Shown: piece after piece, positions 51,084-61,110 of the stretch | Numbering within the stretch: position 1 is the first letter of the stretch | Layout of the letters: every line of letters begins with the position of its first letter | Source of the DNA: Mucilaginibacter sp. OK098 | GTDB taxonomy: Bacteria; Bacteroidota; Bacteroidia; Sphingobacteriales; Sphingobacteriaceae | Length of the DNA: 64,000 nucleotides | Assembly: GCF_900142915.1 (NCBI RefSeq) | Contig: NZ_FRCM01000004.1 | Span: forward strand, 1-64,000 | Reading direction: 5' to 3' | Position numbers and translations under genes: made by a program | Notes under the pieces: model-generated | What the model saw: the letters and a program-made list of their open reading frames with translations, nothing else | Database searches by the model: none | Told to the model about the DNA's origin: nothing

Positions 51084-53840
51084 TTATTTCATTAAATAGT
51101 TAAAGACCCCAGAGCCGGTATGCACAACAAAATATTTCTGCCGGGCTATTTTGGCAATCATCTTCCCGCTCTCATAAACCAAAGACCCGCTATTTGTTGG
51201 CAGGTATATGGTTGCACTGGTATTGGGCGGTATTTCAACATGCAGCTTAAAGGAGGAAGCAGTTTTAACCCACGAACTGCTTATATTTCCATAAGGGGAA
51301 TGGAATGTTCCTTTGGCAGCTATTATATTTCCAACCGGTTCCGGTCTGATCACAATTTGCCGGGACGCAACGGAACTATCCTGCTGGCTAATTCCTGCCA
51401 GGTTGTTGTAAAACCATTCCATTAAATGCCCCAGCATAAAATGATTATTGGATACAAAACGATAAGCCTGCCATGATTCTGTAAGCGCAGTTGCGCCATG
51501 CGCCAGCTGATAACCATATCCCGGCACATCCGACCGGCTATTCATGTCAAAAATAACATCCGACCGGCCTTCATCAGCCAGCACTTTTAACAGGTACCGG
51601 AACCCGATGTCGCCCGCAGTGATAGCGTTTTTGTGCGCCCGCAGATCCTTTACAATATTATCAACCACCGCCTGCTTGTTTTCCGGCTCAACCAGTCCCA
51701 TGTAAACCGACATTGCATTTGCTGTTTGGCTGCCGGTGGCATACTGATGTGTTTGTGCACTATAAAAAGTACGGTTAAAATCTCTTTTAACGTCTTTTGC
51801 TATTTGCTCATACTTCAATGCATCTTCCTTTTTCCCGGTCAGCCGGGCTATTTTACATAAAATTTGGAGGTCGTAATAATAGTAGGCAGTTGCGGTAAGC
51901 GCTTTGGGAGTAAGCTGCGACTCGCCGGGGGCCTTTGGGCCAATATCAAACCAATCTCCTAAACCGTAATCTATCAAATTGTTATTGGCCCTGGTTCTTA
52001 AATAATCAACATAGCGCCTGATCATGTCATAATTATCGGTGAGCACCTGTTTGTTGCCATACCATTGGTAAACATACCAGGGCAGGATCACACCGGTACT
52101 CCCCCATTCGGGCGAGTCGACAAAGCCGCCTTCAAACACCACATATTCGGGCGCAATATCCGGGATCATTCCATTAGCGCGCTGTGCCTGCCTGATGTTA
52201 CTGATTTCCTGCATAAAAAGGTTGGCCACATCATAATTATACCTGATGGAATTACCCATCAGGTGCGCCTCTTCCAGCCAGCCTAGTTTTTCGCGGTGCG
52301 GGCAGTCTGTTAAAATACTCGCCATGTTGCTTTTTATAGCCCAGTTAATGAGGTTATAAGTACGGTTAAACAGCTGGTCAGAGCAGTTGAAGTCGCCGGT
52401 TTTACCCGCGCTGTTCCGGGTATGCAGGCCTGCAATTTTTAAAACGACGGGCTTTTTAGCCACATTTGATTCCCCGGTGGGGACAGCGCCTTCCACTTGT
52501 AAATACCTGAATCCATAATAGGTAAAAAGCGGGTGCCAGGTTTCTTTATCCTCCCCTTTAAGTGTATATAAGAAATAATACGGCGCTCCTGATGCCTGTT
52601 GATTGACCGTGCCATTATCATCCAGCAGCTCGCCGGGTGTTATTTTTACCACATCGCCTTTTTTACCCTGTAATACGATCAATGGAATGCCCGAAGCATT
52701 TTGCCCTAAATCATAAACCCAACTGCTGTCATTAGGATGCGAGATCTTTTTTGTGGCAAGCGTATCCATAACTTTCAGAGCACTTGCTGACTGCGCGGTT
52801 AATTGCGGCCCATCAGCAACAACCAAAGCATTTTTCCAATTGCTATCATCAAAGCCGGGAGTATCCCAACCCGCCTGCTCTAATCTTGCATCATAGTCTT
52901 CGCCGCCATAAATACTTGAAAAAGTAATTGGTCCGGGCGCGGTTTTCCAGTTCTCATCGCTTACCAGGTTTGCAGTTGTACCATCCTGGTAATCCAGTTT
53001 AATGCGGCAGATCATTTTAGGATAACCAAATGCCCCGGTTATTTTCCGGTAACGCTCTCTTGGGATGTAGTACATGCCATTGCCCAATGAAACGCCAATA
53101 GCATTTGCACCGGGTTTAATTTGGCTGGTGATATCAAAGGAAACATACAAGGCTTGTTTGTCGTAGTTTGTCCAGCCAGGGTCGAGGAAGTGGTCGCCAA
53201 CTTTCTCCCCGTTTATCCGGGCCTCAAAATGCCCGAGGCCACTGATAAAAATGGAAGCTTTTTTTATGGGCTTATTTACGTTAAAATTCTTTCGTAAAAG
53301 CGGTAAAACATCCTTGCCTTTCCCTAACGCCGGATCACCATCACCATGGATTGCGGGAACTATCCTGTCATTATCCGGCAGCACCTGGTAAGCAATCCAT
53401 TTGGCGCCCATCCAGTCTTTATCCTCCAATAAGCCCATTTGCCAGTGGGCGATTGGGCTCCAGCTTGATGTGTTGTTCTTGTTGTCCCATACCTTTACTT
53501 TCCAGTAATAGGTCTTCGCAGCAGTTAAATTCCCCGTACAGGCATTCATAATGGATGAGCCGGAATTCACTTTCCCGGAATTCCATACATTCCCAAGATC
53601 CTTCCTGAGCAATAAAGGATCATCAGCAACCAGGATCTGGTAGCCAGTCTGCAGTACATTCCGCTGATCTGATTGCAGTTCCCAGCTTAGGTGAGGTGTA
53701 CGGATATCTATCCCTAAAGGATCAACCCTGGATTCACATTTCAGGTTAATTACTTTAAGATGCTGCGCCCCAACTGTAAACGATATTAGCAGGGTGCTTA
53801 CAAACAAGAAATATATTTTATAACTTTTAAGCATACGCAT
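51084..53840 (-). CDS. Alpha-L-rhamnosidase, GH78
   Basis: 918 residues with signal peptide (MLKSYKIYFLFVSTLLISFT ending VGAQ). N-terminal beta domains (HLSWELQSDQRNVLQTGYQI, GHFEARINGEKVGDHFLDPGW) precede an (alpha/alpha)6 catalytic domain with LTDCPHREKLGWLEEAHLMG near 512-531 and DWFDIGPKAPGE near 626. HGATALTESWQAY and a C-terminal beta domain end the protein. These match GH78 in order and length. It removes terminal rhamnose from pectic or plant glycans. It lies 10 bp from the GH39 gene on the same strand. Confidence 0.93.
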   Translation of the reverse strand: MRMLKSYKIYFLFVSTLLISFTVGAQHLKVINLKCESRVDPLGIDIRTPHLSWELQSDQRNVLQTGYQILVADDPLLLRKDLGNVWNSGKVNSGSSIMNACTGNLTAAKTYYWKVKVWDNKNNTSSWSPIAHWQMGLLEDKDWMGAKWIAYQVLPDNDRIVPAIHGDGDPALGKGKDVLPLLRKNFNVNKPIKKASIFISGLGHFEARINGEKVGDHFLDPGWTNYDKQALYVSFDITSQIKPGANAIGVSLGNGMYYIPRERYRKITGAFGYPKMICRIKLDYQDGTTANLVSDENWKTAPGPITFSSIYGGEDYDARLEQAGWDTPGFDDSNWKNALVVADGPQLTAQSASALKVMDTLATKKISHPNDSSWVYDLGQNASGIPLIVLQGKKGDVVKITPGELLDDNGTVNQQASGAPYYFLYTLKGEDKETWHPLFTYYGFRYLQVEGAVPTGESNVAKKPVVLKIAGLHTRNSAGKTGDFNCSDQLFNRTYNLINWAIKSNMASILTDCPHREKLGWLEEAHLMGNSIRYNYDVANLFMQEISNIRQAQRANGMIPDIAPEYVVFEGGFVDSPEWGSTGVILPWYVYQWYGNKQVLTDNYDMIRRYVDYLRTRANNNLIDYGLGDWFDIGPKAPGESQLTPKALTATAYYYYDLQILCKIARLTGKKEDALKYEQIAKDVKRDFNRTFYSAQTHQYATGSQTANAMSVYMGLVEPENKQAVVDNIVKDLRAHKNAITAGDIGFRYLLKVLADEGRSDVIFDMNSRSDVPGYGYQLAHGATALTESWQAYRFVSNNHFMLGHLMEWFYNNLAGISQQDSSVASRQIVIRPEPVGNIIAAKGTFHSPYGNISSSWVKTASSFKLHVEIPPNTSATIYLPTNSGSLVYESGKMIAKIARQKYFVVHTGSGVFNYLMK

Positions 53841-53849
53841 TAACGTTAA

Positions 53850-55526
53850 TTACATATCAAGGTATAATAGAGATACTCCCTGCCTTGGTAATGCAATATG
53901 GATATTTACTTTTCCCTCAATCACTTTTAACACCGTGCTTTTGCCCATTTTTTGCAGTTGCCCTGCTTTTTCAAGCTCCCCTATTTGTGCTTTGGTTGGC
54001 TGCTGCGGCGAGCCCATTTTTTTCCATGCTGCGTAGGAATTGCTATGCGCATTATCTATCCGGTATTCCGTAAACGTGGCTTTGGTTACCGATGTTTTTA
54101 AACCATCAATAGCTACGCTTACAGGCTCTGCAGGGCCTTGCTTGTCCTTATCGGCATAATTCCACACCAGTACGGCAACAGATTTCTCATTACTGGAAGC
54201 AAGCGCGCCAACATCCGTTTGAGGGCCGCGGATGCTGGAATCAAGCACGGTTTTAAGGCTGTACATGCGATTCCCGATAACTTCCACCCTTTTGCCTTTC
54301 ATCATACCCAGCATCCTGAAAACATTTAATACCGGCTTATCAACGCCATTTGTCGCCAGGTCACGGAACCCTGCAAACCAGGGCTGATCCTCAAACTCAA
54401 ACGACCAGCTGACAGCGCCAACAAGATTCTCACTATACAAATCCATCAATTCATAAGTACGGGCAAATGCGGCGGCCGTATAGCTGGAATACATGGTACC
54501 GTTACGATACGCATTCTCCGGGTTGGTAGCCATCCCACAAGCCGCACATCCCTCCGGGTCTGATTCGCCGATGATAATGGGGATATTTTTAAGCTTTTCA
54601 AATGAGTTGATATTTTTAAAATGCCCCGCAATATTATTGAGTTGCTGCCTGATGCTCATTACCACCGTATCCTTTACCAGCGTTGGCGACCCTTTGGCAT
54701 GAAATAAGACCATATCGAGCGGTGAGCCTATTTTGCCGGTAACATAATTGGTATCGTTTAAACAATGCTTAATAAAGCCGCTCAGCCATTTACTGGCGCC
54801 GCCGGTTACGTTAGCGCCTCCAATGCGGGCCGTGGGCAAGGCTCGTTTTACGCCATCGGCAGCATAATCATACAACTTGTAAAACTCAGGGATAGTGCCT
54901 TTCCAATAAGCGCCATCGGGTTCGTTCCAGACCTCCCAATACCAGCTTTCCACTTCTTTTTTGCCATAGCGGTTCACACAATGTTTTACCCATTGGTAAA
55001 CCAGTTCACCCCATTTTTTATAATCTTTTGGGGGATAAGCCCAGCCGGTTTCAATTTTACTGTAGTCGGCTCCGGGTTTCCAGTGGTGCTGATAAGGTTC
55101 GGGATGAGTGGATAGTGCTTCGGGCATAAAACCAATTTGTGCTAGTGGTTTCATGCCGCGCTTTACATAGGTATCAAAAATACTATCAACAATATGGAAA
55201 TTATAAACCGGGTTACCTTTGGCATCTTCCGTATAAATATTGGTCGATCCCCATTTTAAAGCCGGTACGCCATCGCCGGATGTAAGCAGGTTGTGCGTAC
55301 GCACATATACCGGCACCGGGCTTAACGCGGCAAGTTCAGACAACAGTTTCCTGCCGTCCTTCATATAAGTAAAATTGGGCTCGTCGTATCCATACCAGGC
55401 CCAAATTGGCTTCATCTCTCCTTTTATAGCACTTAAGTTAACACGGATAGTTGCAGGCGTAGTTTGTGCAGTTGCAATACTGCATAGCAAGGTAATTGTA
55501 ATTAATAACAGGTTAATTGGTTTCAT
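53850..55526 (-). CDS. GH39-like glycoside hydrolase
   Basis: 558 residues with signal peptide (LLLITITLLCSIATAQ). A TIM barrel follows, with YVRTHNLLTSGDG near 73, ESWYWEVWNEPDGAYW near 195 (the Asn-Glu pair contains the acid/base), and PIIIGESDPEGCAACG near 313 (the nucleophile Glu). A C-terminal beta domain follows. GH39 includes beta-xylosidases and alpha-L-iduronidases; the exact target is unknown. The ATG at 55526 is used because it begins the signal peptide. It is co-directional with GH78 and ThuA-fusion genes. Confidence 0.85.
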   Translation of the reverse strand: MKPINLLLITITLLCSIATAQTTPATIRVNLSAIKGEMKPIWAWYGYDEPNFTYMKDGRKLLSELAALSPVPVYVRTHNLLTSGDGVPALKWGSTNIYTEDAKGNPVYNFHIVDSIFDTYVKRGMKPLAQIGFMPEALSTHPEPYQHHWKPGADYSKIETGWAYPPKDYKKWGELVYQWVKHCVNRYGKKEVESWYWEVWNEPDGAYWKGTIPEFYKLYDYAADGVKRALPTARIGGANVTGGASKWLSGFIKHCLNDTNYVTGKIGSPLDMVLFHAKGSPTLVKDTVVMSIRQQLNNIAGHFKNINSFEKLKNIPIIIGESDPEGCAACGMATNPENAYRNGTMYSSYTAAAFARTYELMDLYSENLVGAVSWSFEFEDQPWFAGFRDLATNGVDKPVLNVFRMLGMMKGKRVEVIGNRMYSLKTVLDSSIRGPQTDVGALASSNEKSVAVLVWNYADKDKQGPAEPVSVAIDGLKTSVTKATFTEYRIDNAHSNSYAAWKKMGSPQQPTKAQIGELEKAGQLQKMGKSTVLKVIEGKVNIHIALPRQGVSLLYLDM

Positions 55527-55603
55527 AGATCTGGGATATCCAATGAATTGATTTGTAAATAAAAGAAATAAAATCAATAAATGTACAATTAACAGCTATT
55601 AAG

Positions 55604-57427
55604 TTACAAAGCTGCTGTCCCGGTCTTTTTTATCACCATGCCTTTACCCGCTTTCAGCAGTTCCATCGTAATTGTTTGTGTATAAGCTTTAATCTCAGCC
55701 TGGAAACCTGTTACCGAAGCTCCTGAGCGAATCTCTTCCAGGCGTTTTTCCCAATTGCCGGTGAGCTCGGCCTGGGCTATTTTATAATCCTTTACCACGT
55801 TATAAACGGCAAGCCCTGTTTCTGTGGGGAGCAGATTTTTCTTTTCTCTAAGGATATAGTCCCGTTTTATAAGCGTTTCAATTATGGCGGCACGGGTTGC
55901 GGGTGTGCCCAGTCCGCTATCTTTCATGGCGTAGCGCAGCTCATCGTCATCAATCTCTTTTCCCGCTGTTTCCAGCGCTTTTAATAAGCTAGCTTCATTA
56001 TATAAGGGCTTCGGCTTGGTTTGTTTTTCAAGTAGATTTTTTTCAACTATGGGCAGATCTTCGCCCTGTTTTACTTTCGGGAGCGATGCATTCTCTTCGT
56101 CTTTCTTTTCTTCATCCGCTTCGTTAAACACCGCGCGCCACCCGGCTACACTGATCACCGTACCACTCGCCAGGAATTTGCTTCCCGAAACAACGGTAAT
56201 CTCTGTGATCTCCTTGATACAATCCTGGTGAAAAGCTTCCAGCATCCGCCCTGCCACCAAATCATAGATCGCCTGCTTATCCTGCGACAATTGGTAAGGC
56301 ACTTCGCCAGTTGGCAATATCGCGTGGTGATCGGTCACTTTCTTGGCGTTAACACTGCGTTTGTTCAACTTAATTTCACCAAGCGCTGTTGCCTGTTTCC
56401 CAAATTCCGGGTGATCTTTAAACTTATCAATCAGCTGCGGCACACCGGCAAAAACATCATCGCCAATATAGCGGCTGCCTGTACGCGGGTAGGTTACCAG
56501 CTTGCTTTCATACAGGCTTTGCAAAAGGGTCAGCGTTTGGTCGGCCGTAAAACCTTTCTTTTTATTTGCTTCCTGCTGCAGACTGCTCAAGTCATGCAAT
56601 AAGGGTGGCGGCTCTTTCCGCGGTTTGGCTTCCACACTTAAAATATTCCCGGTAGGCAGCACCTGGTCGACAATTTGCTGTGCGGCTTCTTTCGTTTTAT
56701 ATTTTTCTTCGGATATCGCTTTAAAAACCTGGCCTTCCTTATCTACCATAATACTTACCTGGTAAAAAGGCTCGGGTACAAAGTTCTTATTCTCCAGGTA
56801 CCGCGAGCAGATCATGGCCAGCGTAGGCGTTTGTACCCGGCCCAGTGAAAGCACCGACCGGGTGCCTGACGATAAGCTCAATGCCTGTGTTGCGTTCATG
56901 CCCACCAGCCAGTCAGATTGCGAGCGGCAATGTGCAGAGTTGAAAAGGGTATCATAGTCTGATCCCGGTTTTAAATTCCGGAAGCCATCCTTTATCGCCT
57001 CATCAGTTTGCGATGAGATCCACAGCCGTTTAAAAGGTTTTTTGCATTTCAGGTAGTAATAAATATACCGGAAGATCAGCTCCCCTTCCCGCCCGGCATC
57101 CGTTGCCACTATGATCTCGGTTGCTTCGTCAAATAAAGCTTTTATAATATCCAGCTGTTTTCGCACACCCGGGTCTTCTATCATTCCGTCTTTTGATTTT
57201 ACCTTGCGGATAGAAAGCTTGAATTTTTGCGGCAGCATGGGCAGGTTTTGCACATTCCAGCCATAAAAGCCATACTCCTGCGGGGGCGCCAGTTGCAATA
57301 AATGACCGAAAGCCCAGGTAAAGGTATAGCCCTTGCCTTCCATATAACCATCCTTTTTTGTGGTTGCACCAAATACTTTTGCTATCTCACGGGCTACAGA
57401 TGGTTTTTCGGCGATGATCACTTTCAT
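55604..57427 (-). CDS. topB: DNA topoisomerase III (type IA)
   Basis: 607 residues: Toprim domain at the start (MKVIIAEKPSVAREIAKVFG, then VATDAGREGELIFRYIYYYL), central region with SQSDWLVGMNATQALSLSSG and SLGRVQTPTLAMI, active-site Tyr in KLVTYPRTGSRYIGDD (near 320-335), and DSGLGTPATRAAIIETLIKR near 505-524. It relaxes or decatenates single-stranded DNA links. The ATG at 57427 is taken because the longer frame adds 27 residues with no family similarity. A single gene between the GH39 and toxin-like genes. Confidence 0.95.
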   Translation of the reverse strand: MKVIIAEKPSVAREIAKVFGATTKKDGYMEGKGYTFTWAFGHLLQLAPPQEYGFYGWNVQNLPMLPQKFKLSIRKVKSKDGMIEDPGVRKQLDIIKALFDEATEIIVATDAGREGELIFRYIYYYLKCKKPFKRLWISSQTDEAIKDGFRNLKPGSDYDTLFNSAHCRSQSDWLVGMNATQALSLSSGTRSVLSLGRVQTPTLAMICSRYLENKNFVPEPFYQVSIMVDKEGQVFKAISEEKYKTKEAAQQIVDQVLPTGNILSVEAKPRKEPPPLLHDLSSLQQEANKKKGFTADQTLTLLQSLYESKLVTYPRTGSRYIGDDVFAGVPQLIDKFKDHPEFGKQATALGEIKLNKRSVNAKKVTDHHAILPTGEVPYQLSQDKQAIYDLVAGRMLEAFHQDCIKEITEITVVSGSKFLASGTVISVAGWRAVFNEADEEKKDEENASLPKVKQGEDLPIVEKNLLEKQTKPKPLYNEASLLKALETAGKEIDDDELRYAMKDSGLGTPATRAAIIETLIKRDYILREKKNLLPTETGLAVYNVVKDYKIAQAELTGNWEKRLEEIRSGASVTGFQAEIKAYTQTITMELLKAGKGMVIKKTGTAAL

Positions 57428-57484
57428 ACGTGCCGAAAGTAGCCAATTGGTAATACTGCTGCAACCTTTGTGGATAAATGTGCA

Positions 57485-57500
57485 GGGCAAACGCATTAAA
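57485..57500 (+). repeat. Left arm of 16-bp inverted repeat flanking the zeta-toxin pair
   Basis: GGGCAAACGCATTAAA here is exactly complemented by TTTAATGCGTTTGCCC at 58680-58695. The sequence GGATAAATGTG occurs directly next to both copies. The repeats enclose the small pair at 57687-58569. Confidence 0.85.
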
Positions 57501-57686
57501 TTAATCATTTTTCTTATGCCCCGCTAAGCAAATTTGTAGTGGGCTCCGATTGAGCCCTGCAAACCTTTAGATAATTGTATCGTCCTAAAAAAAGTTTACA
57601 GGTGGAAAACTACCGGTTCTAATTACTTACATATAACAATAAAAAGGTTAAAAATCAGTATATTTGATTCATAGAAAGGCAAACAA

Positions 57687-57938
57687 ATGGGTACTATTGA
57701 GGAATTAAAAGCGATTAGCAGTACGGTTGTAAGGCGTTTAAGAAGGCAAAAGCTTGATAACGGGAAGCCCTTTTTGATATGGTCAAACAAACTACCTAAA
57801 AATCAAAGTTATTTGGAATATCCCGATCAATCCATTAAGATTGTTACTGTTGCGCCAAATTTAAAGTCATTTACTATTGTTGAAGAATTGACTACTGGCC
57901 AGGCACAGGTTATCCGCCACGAATTAAACCTGTTTTAA
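57687..57938 (+). CDS. Small protein paired with a zeta-toxin-like kinase (putative antitoxin)
   Basis: 83 residues: MGTIEELKAISSTVVRRLRR, then a beta segment (SIKIVTVAPNLKSFTIVEEL). The frame ends 1 bp before the ATG of the kinase-like gene, so both are translated from one message. Its position fits an antitoxin, but I do not recognise it as the epsilon family, so this is an inference from gene order. Confidence 0.6.
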   Translation: MGTIEELKAISSTVVRRLRRQKLDNGKPFLIWSNKLPKNQSYLEYPDQSIKIVTVAPNLKSFTIVEELTTGQAQVIRHELNLF

Positions 57939-57939
57939 T

Positions 57940-58569
57940 ATGCCCAGCCTGTACATTATTACGGGTTCAAACGGAGCCGGAAAATCTACAGTCGGTCCAG
58001 GTTATCTTCCAGAAGAAATCTTACAGAATCACACAATTTTCGATGGCGATTTGCTTTACACAAGAAAGCTCAATGAGCTATTCCCTGCTGTTACCAAATC
58101 AGCAAAATATGCAAGAAAGGATGCACTGGAATATGTAGTAGATTTATTCGAAGAGCAGACCAGCCAAGCATTAATCAATAACGATAACTATGTTTATGAA
58201 GGCCATTTTACCAATGATGCCACTTGGGGAAAACCAAAAGACTTTAAAGACGCGGGCTACCGATTGCATCTGATCTTCTTCGGTTTGGAAAATCCGGAAC
58301 TATCACAGTTCCGTGTTACTGAAAGAGTCACAGAAGGGGGCCACTATGTAGATCCGCAAACCCTGAATAATAATTTTTACGGCAATCTTGAAAAACTAAA
58401 TATTCACCACCAACTAATTGATGACCTGACCATCGTGGATACCTCAGAAATCAACCACCGGATCTTATTCAAAACCGTCTTGCAGCAAGTCGAGTTTCAT
58501 GTTGAACGGGAGGAATTACCGACATGGTTTACTGATCATCTGCCTGCCATTGTGAATTATTTTCCATAA
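57940..58569 (+). CDS. Zeta-toxin-like P-loop kinase
   Basis: 209 residues with Walker A loop ITGSNGAGKSTVGP at residues 6-19, IFDGDLLYTRKLNEL (substrate Asp), and FRVTERVTEGGHYVD near 125-139 (the GGH motif of the zeta family). Zeta toxins phosphorylate UDP-N-acetylglucosamine. The partner gene precedes it. The alternative is a non-toxic kinase of the same fold. The pair is bounded by a 16-bp inverted repeat and could be a small mobile module. Confidence 0.8.
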   Translation: MPSLYIITGSNGAGKSTVGPGYLPEEILQNHTIFDGDLLYTRKLNELFPAVTKSAKYARKDALEYVVDLFEEQTSQALINNDNYVYEGHFTNDATWGKPKDFKDAGYRLHLIFFGLENPELSQFRVTERVTEGGHYVDPQTLNNNFYGNLEKLNIHHQLIDDLTIVDTSEINHRILFKTVLQQVEFHVEREELPTWFTDHLPAIVNYFP

Positions 58570-58679
58570 TCGGTTAGTTAAAAAGACTAAACAAGGATTT
58601 GTAAATTGCTTGATTTTCTTGCCTTTAAAGGATATAATTAATAGGTAATATTCACATTTGGGCTCCGTCGGAGCCTCCT

Positions 58680-58695
58680 TTTAATGCGTTTGCCC
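58680..58695 (-). repeat. Right arm of the 16-bp inverted repeat
   Basis: TTTAATGCGTTTGCCC is the exact reverse complement of 57485-57500. A short hairpin GGCTCCGTCGGAGCC (58660-58674) lies just before it; a related GGGCTCCGATTGAGCCC lies near the left arm at 57541. Confidence 0.85.
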
Positions 58696-58762
58696 CGGAT
58701 AAATGTGGGCAGTTAACGATTTATACACATCAAAATTTTAGTTTTGTATAAACCCCTGTACC

Positions 58763-60394
58763 ATGCGCAAACTCTTTATATTTTCAAACCTGTTAATATT
58801 GGCATTATTGATAGGCTGGAGCCTGATCTGGAAACCCGCCGTTTGGTCGTTTACCATATTCGGCCCGTTGTTCCTTCTTGGCATTTATGATTTTTTTCAG
58901 AAAAAGCATACCATAACCCGCAACTTCCCGGTATTCGGGCATTTACGGTTTGTAATGGAGGACCTGCGCCCAAAGGTGTACCAGTATTTTGTAGAAAGCG
59001 ATACCAACGGAACCCCATTCAACAGGCAAAACCGCAGCGTGATCTACCAGCGTGCAAAAAAGGTGGATGATACCCGCCCGTTCGGTACCGAACTTGATGT
59101 TTACCAAAACGGCTATGAATGGCTAAACCATAGCATTGCCGCACTTTCACACGATCAGCTTAAAGAATCGCCGAGGGTAAAAGTAGGTGGTCCGGATTGT
59201 CTTCAACCTTATTCAGCCAGCATCTTCAATATTTCGGCTATGAGCTTTGGATCGTTGAGTCAAAACGCAATCCTTGCGCTAAATGCGGGCGCTAAGATCG
59301 GCAACTTTGCCCATAATACCGGCGAAGGCGGGTTAAGCGATTATCACCTGCAGGAAGGCGGCGACATTATCTGGCAGATAGGTACCGGCTATTTCAGCTG
59401 CAGGCATAAAGATGGAACCATTGATTTTGATGCTTTTGCGCAAAGAGCAGTGCTGCCACAGGTAAAAATGATAGAGATCAAGCTCTCACAGGGTGCAAAA
59501 CCGGGCCATGGCGGAATTTTGCCTGCCGCTAAAGTCACCCCGGAGATCGCTAAGATCAGGCTGGTAGAGATGGGTGAAGATGTGATCTCTCCTCCTTATC
59601 ATACTGCTTTCAGCACACCGCTGGAGCTTATGCATTTTATTAAAAAGCTGCGCGACCTTTCCGGCGGCAAGCCCATCGGTTTTAAACTTTGTGTTGGCCA
59701 TAAAAGTGAGTTCATTGCAATTTGCAAAGCCATGATAGAAACAAAGATCTATCCCGACTTTGTTACTGTTGATGGCGGTGAAGGCGGAACCGGCGCCGCG
59801 CCTCTTGAATTTTCAAATTCGGTAGGAATGCCTTTAAGAGAAGCTCTTGCTTTTGTTTATGATGCACTAACCGGATTCGATCTTAAAAAACATATCCGTC
59901 TCATAGCGTCCGGAAAGGTAGCTACCGGTTTTGACCTGGTGAAGAATTTTGCGCTCGGGGCAGATATGTGCAATAGCGCCAGGGGAATGATGTTTGCTCT
60001 TGGCTGTATCCAGGCATTGGAGTGTAATTCCAATACCTGCCCAACAGGCGTGGCCACCCAGGACAAAAGCCTGATGAAAGGCCTGGTAGTACAGGATAAA
60101 AAAGTAAGGGTAGCCAATTTCCAAAAAATGACCGTAAGCAGTGCCCTGCAAATGTTAGGCGCAGCGGGCCTTAAGCATCCATGCGATCTTCACCGCGATT
60201 TTATTTACCGGCGTACCAGTCATAGCGAGATCCTTACCTATGGCGAGCTATTTCCATATATCCCAAAAGGCAGCTTATTAATAAGCCCTTATCCACTAAA
60301 CTTTGAAAAAGACATGGCTATTAGTAGTCCGGAAACATTTGTGCCCGACTATAAAAAAGTCTCGCCGGTGCAAGTGGAAGCAACAAGTGTTTAG
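58763..60394 (+). CDS. FMN-binding glutamate-synthase-like protein
   Basis: 543 residues. Two membrane segments at the N-terminus (IFSNLLILALLIGWSLIW and WSFTIFGPLFLLGIYDFF) precede a GltS-like alpha/beta barrel: SAMSFGSLSQNAILALNAGA near 153, GAKPGHGGILPAAKV near 249, VDGGEGGTGAAPLEF near 339, and GCIQALECNSNTCPTGVATQ with Cys residues for a 3Fe-4S cluster. It lacks the amidotransferase domain of classical GltB. The electron donor and substrate are unknown. Confidence 0.9.
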   Translation: MRKLFIFSNLLILALLIGWSLIWKPAVWSFTIFGPLFLLGIYDFFQKKHTITRNFPVFGHLRFVMEDLRPKVYQYFVESDTNGTPFNRQNRSVIYQRAKKVDDTRPFGTELDVYQNGYEWLNHSIAALSHDQLKESPRVKVGGPDCLQPYSASIFNISAMSFGSLSQNAILALNAGAKIGNFAHNTGEGGLSDYHLQEGGDIIWQIGTGYFSCRHKDGTIDFDAFAQRAVLPQVKMIEIKLSQGAKPGHGGILPAAKVTPEIAKIRLVEMGEDVISPPYHTAFSTPLELMHFIKKLRDLSGGKPIGFKLCVGHKSEFIAICKAMIETKIYPDFVTVDGGEGGTGAAPLEFSNSVGMPLREALAFVYDALTGFDLKKHIRLIASGKVATGFDLVKNFALGADMCNSARGMMFALGCIQALECNSNTCPTGVATQDKSLMKGLVVQDKKVRVANFQKMTVSSALQMLGAAGLKHPCDLHRDFIYRRTSHSEILTYGELFPYIPKGSLLISPYPLNFEKDMAISSPETFVPDYKKVSPVQVEATSV

Positions 60395-60412
60395 CAATTT
60401 TCAGGATTATAC

Positions 60413-61003
60413 ATGAGCTTATTTAACGATTCTGATTCTATATTCCTGTATCACCGGTACATGATAAAACTGCATGGCAGCCAAAGCAGCCACGCTTTGG
60501 GTTGGCTGGACGAAGAAAGCCAAAACATAAGGTTTAAAGCATTGGCCGGTTTAGGGAATATGAATAGTCACTCCGTATTAGATGCAGGCTGCGGTTATGG
60601 CGATTTCAGGGAGATCTATCCTGACGCAACATATATCGGGGTAGAACAAATTCCTGAACTGCTGGATGAAGCGATCAGTCGTTATGGGCATTTGCCCAAA
60701 ACAACTTTTATATCCGGTAACTTTAATACAATAGACCTCCCTCTTACTGACTATGTAGTGGCAAGCGGTTCCCTGAATTATAAGAGTGAAGATCCACAAT
60801 ACATTTTTAAGGCAATTTCCACATTATTTAATAGTTGCAGGCTGGGTTTAGGCTTCAATTTATTGAATAAAATTATACCCAACGAGTTAATAGTAGCTTA
60901 TGATCCTATTCAGATAATGGATTATTGCGCATCAATCTGCAGAGAAGTAAAATTGACAAGTGATTACAGCGATGAGGATTTCACCACCTACATGTACCGC
61001 TGA
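60413..61003 (+). CDS. SAM-dependent methyltransferase-like protein
   Basis: 196 residues with SVLDAGCGYGDFREIY near 53-68 (SAM motif I), ATYIGVEQIPELLDEA (motif II), and VVASGSLNYKSEDPQYIF near 119. It follows the glutamate-synthase-like gene by 18 bp. Its C-terminal codons (DEDFTTYMYR and stop) are repeated as GEDFTIFMYR and stop at 61111-61148. Confidence 0.8.
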   Translation: MSLFNDSDSIFLYHRYMIKLHGSQSSHALGWLDEESQNIRFKALAGLGNMNSHSVLDAGCGYGDFREIYPDATYIGVEQIPELLDEAISRYGHLPKTTFISGNFNTIDLPLTDYVVASGSLNYKSEDPQYIFKAISTLFNSCRLGLGFNLLNKIIPNELIVAYDPIQIMDYCASICREVKLTSDYSDEDFTTYMYR

Positions 61004-61066
61004 TTACATGCAATTGCAAAAATGCCGTATCATAAATCAAATAGTGCGGTCTTTTAGCCTCCTATC

Positions 61067-61094
61067 CCGTTGGCTGTGTCCTCACAGCCAACGG
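61067..61094. repeat. Perfect 12-bp palindrome downstream of the methyltransferase
   Basis: CCGTTGGCTGTG-TCCT-CACAGCCAACGG forms a perfect stem. It lies between the methyltransferase stop and the duplicated C-terminal tail at 61111-61148. Confidence 0.9.
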
Positions 61095-61110
61095 AGAGAA
61101 CACTGTCAAT

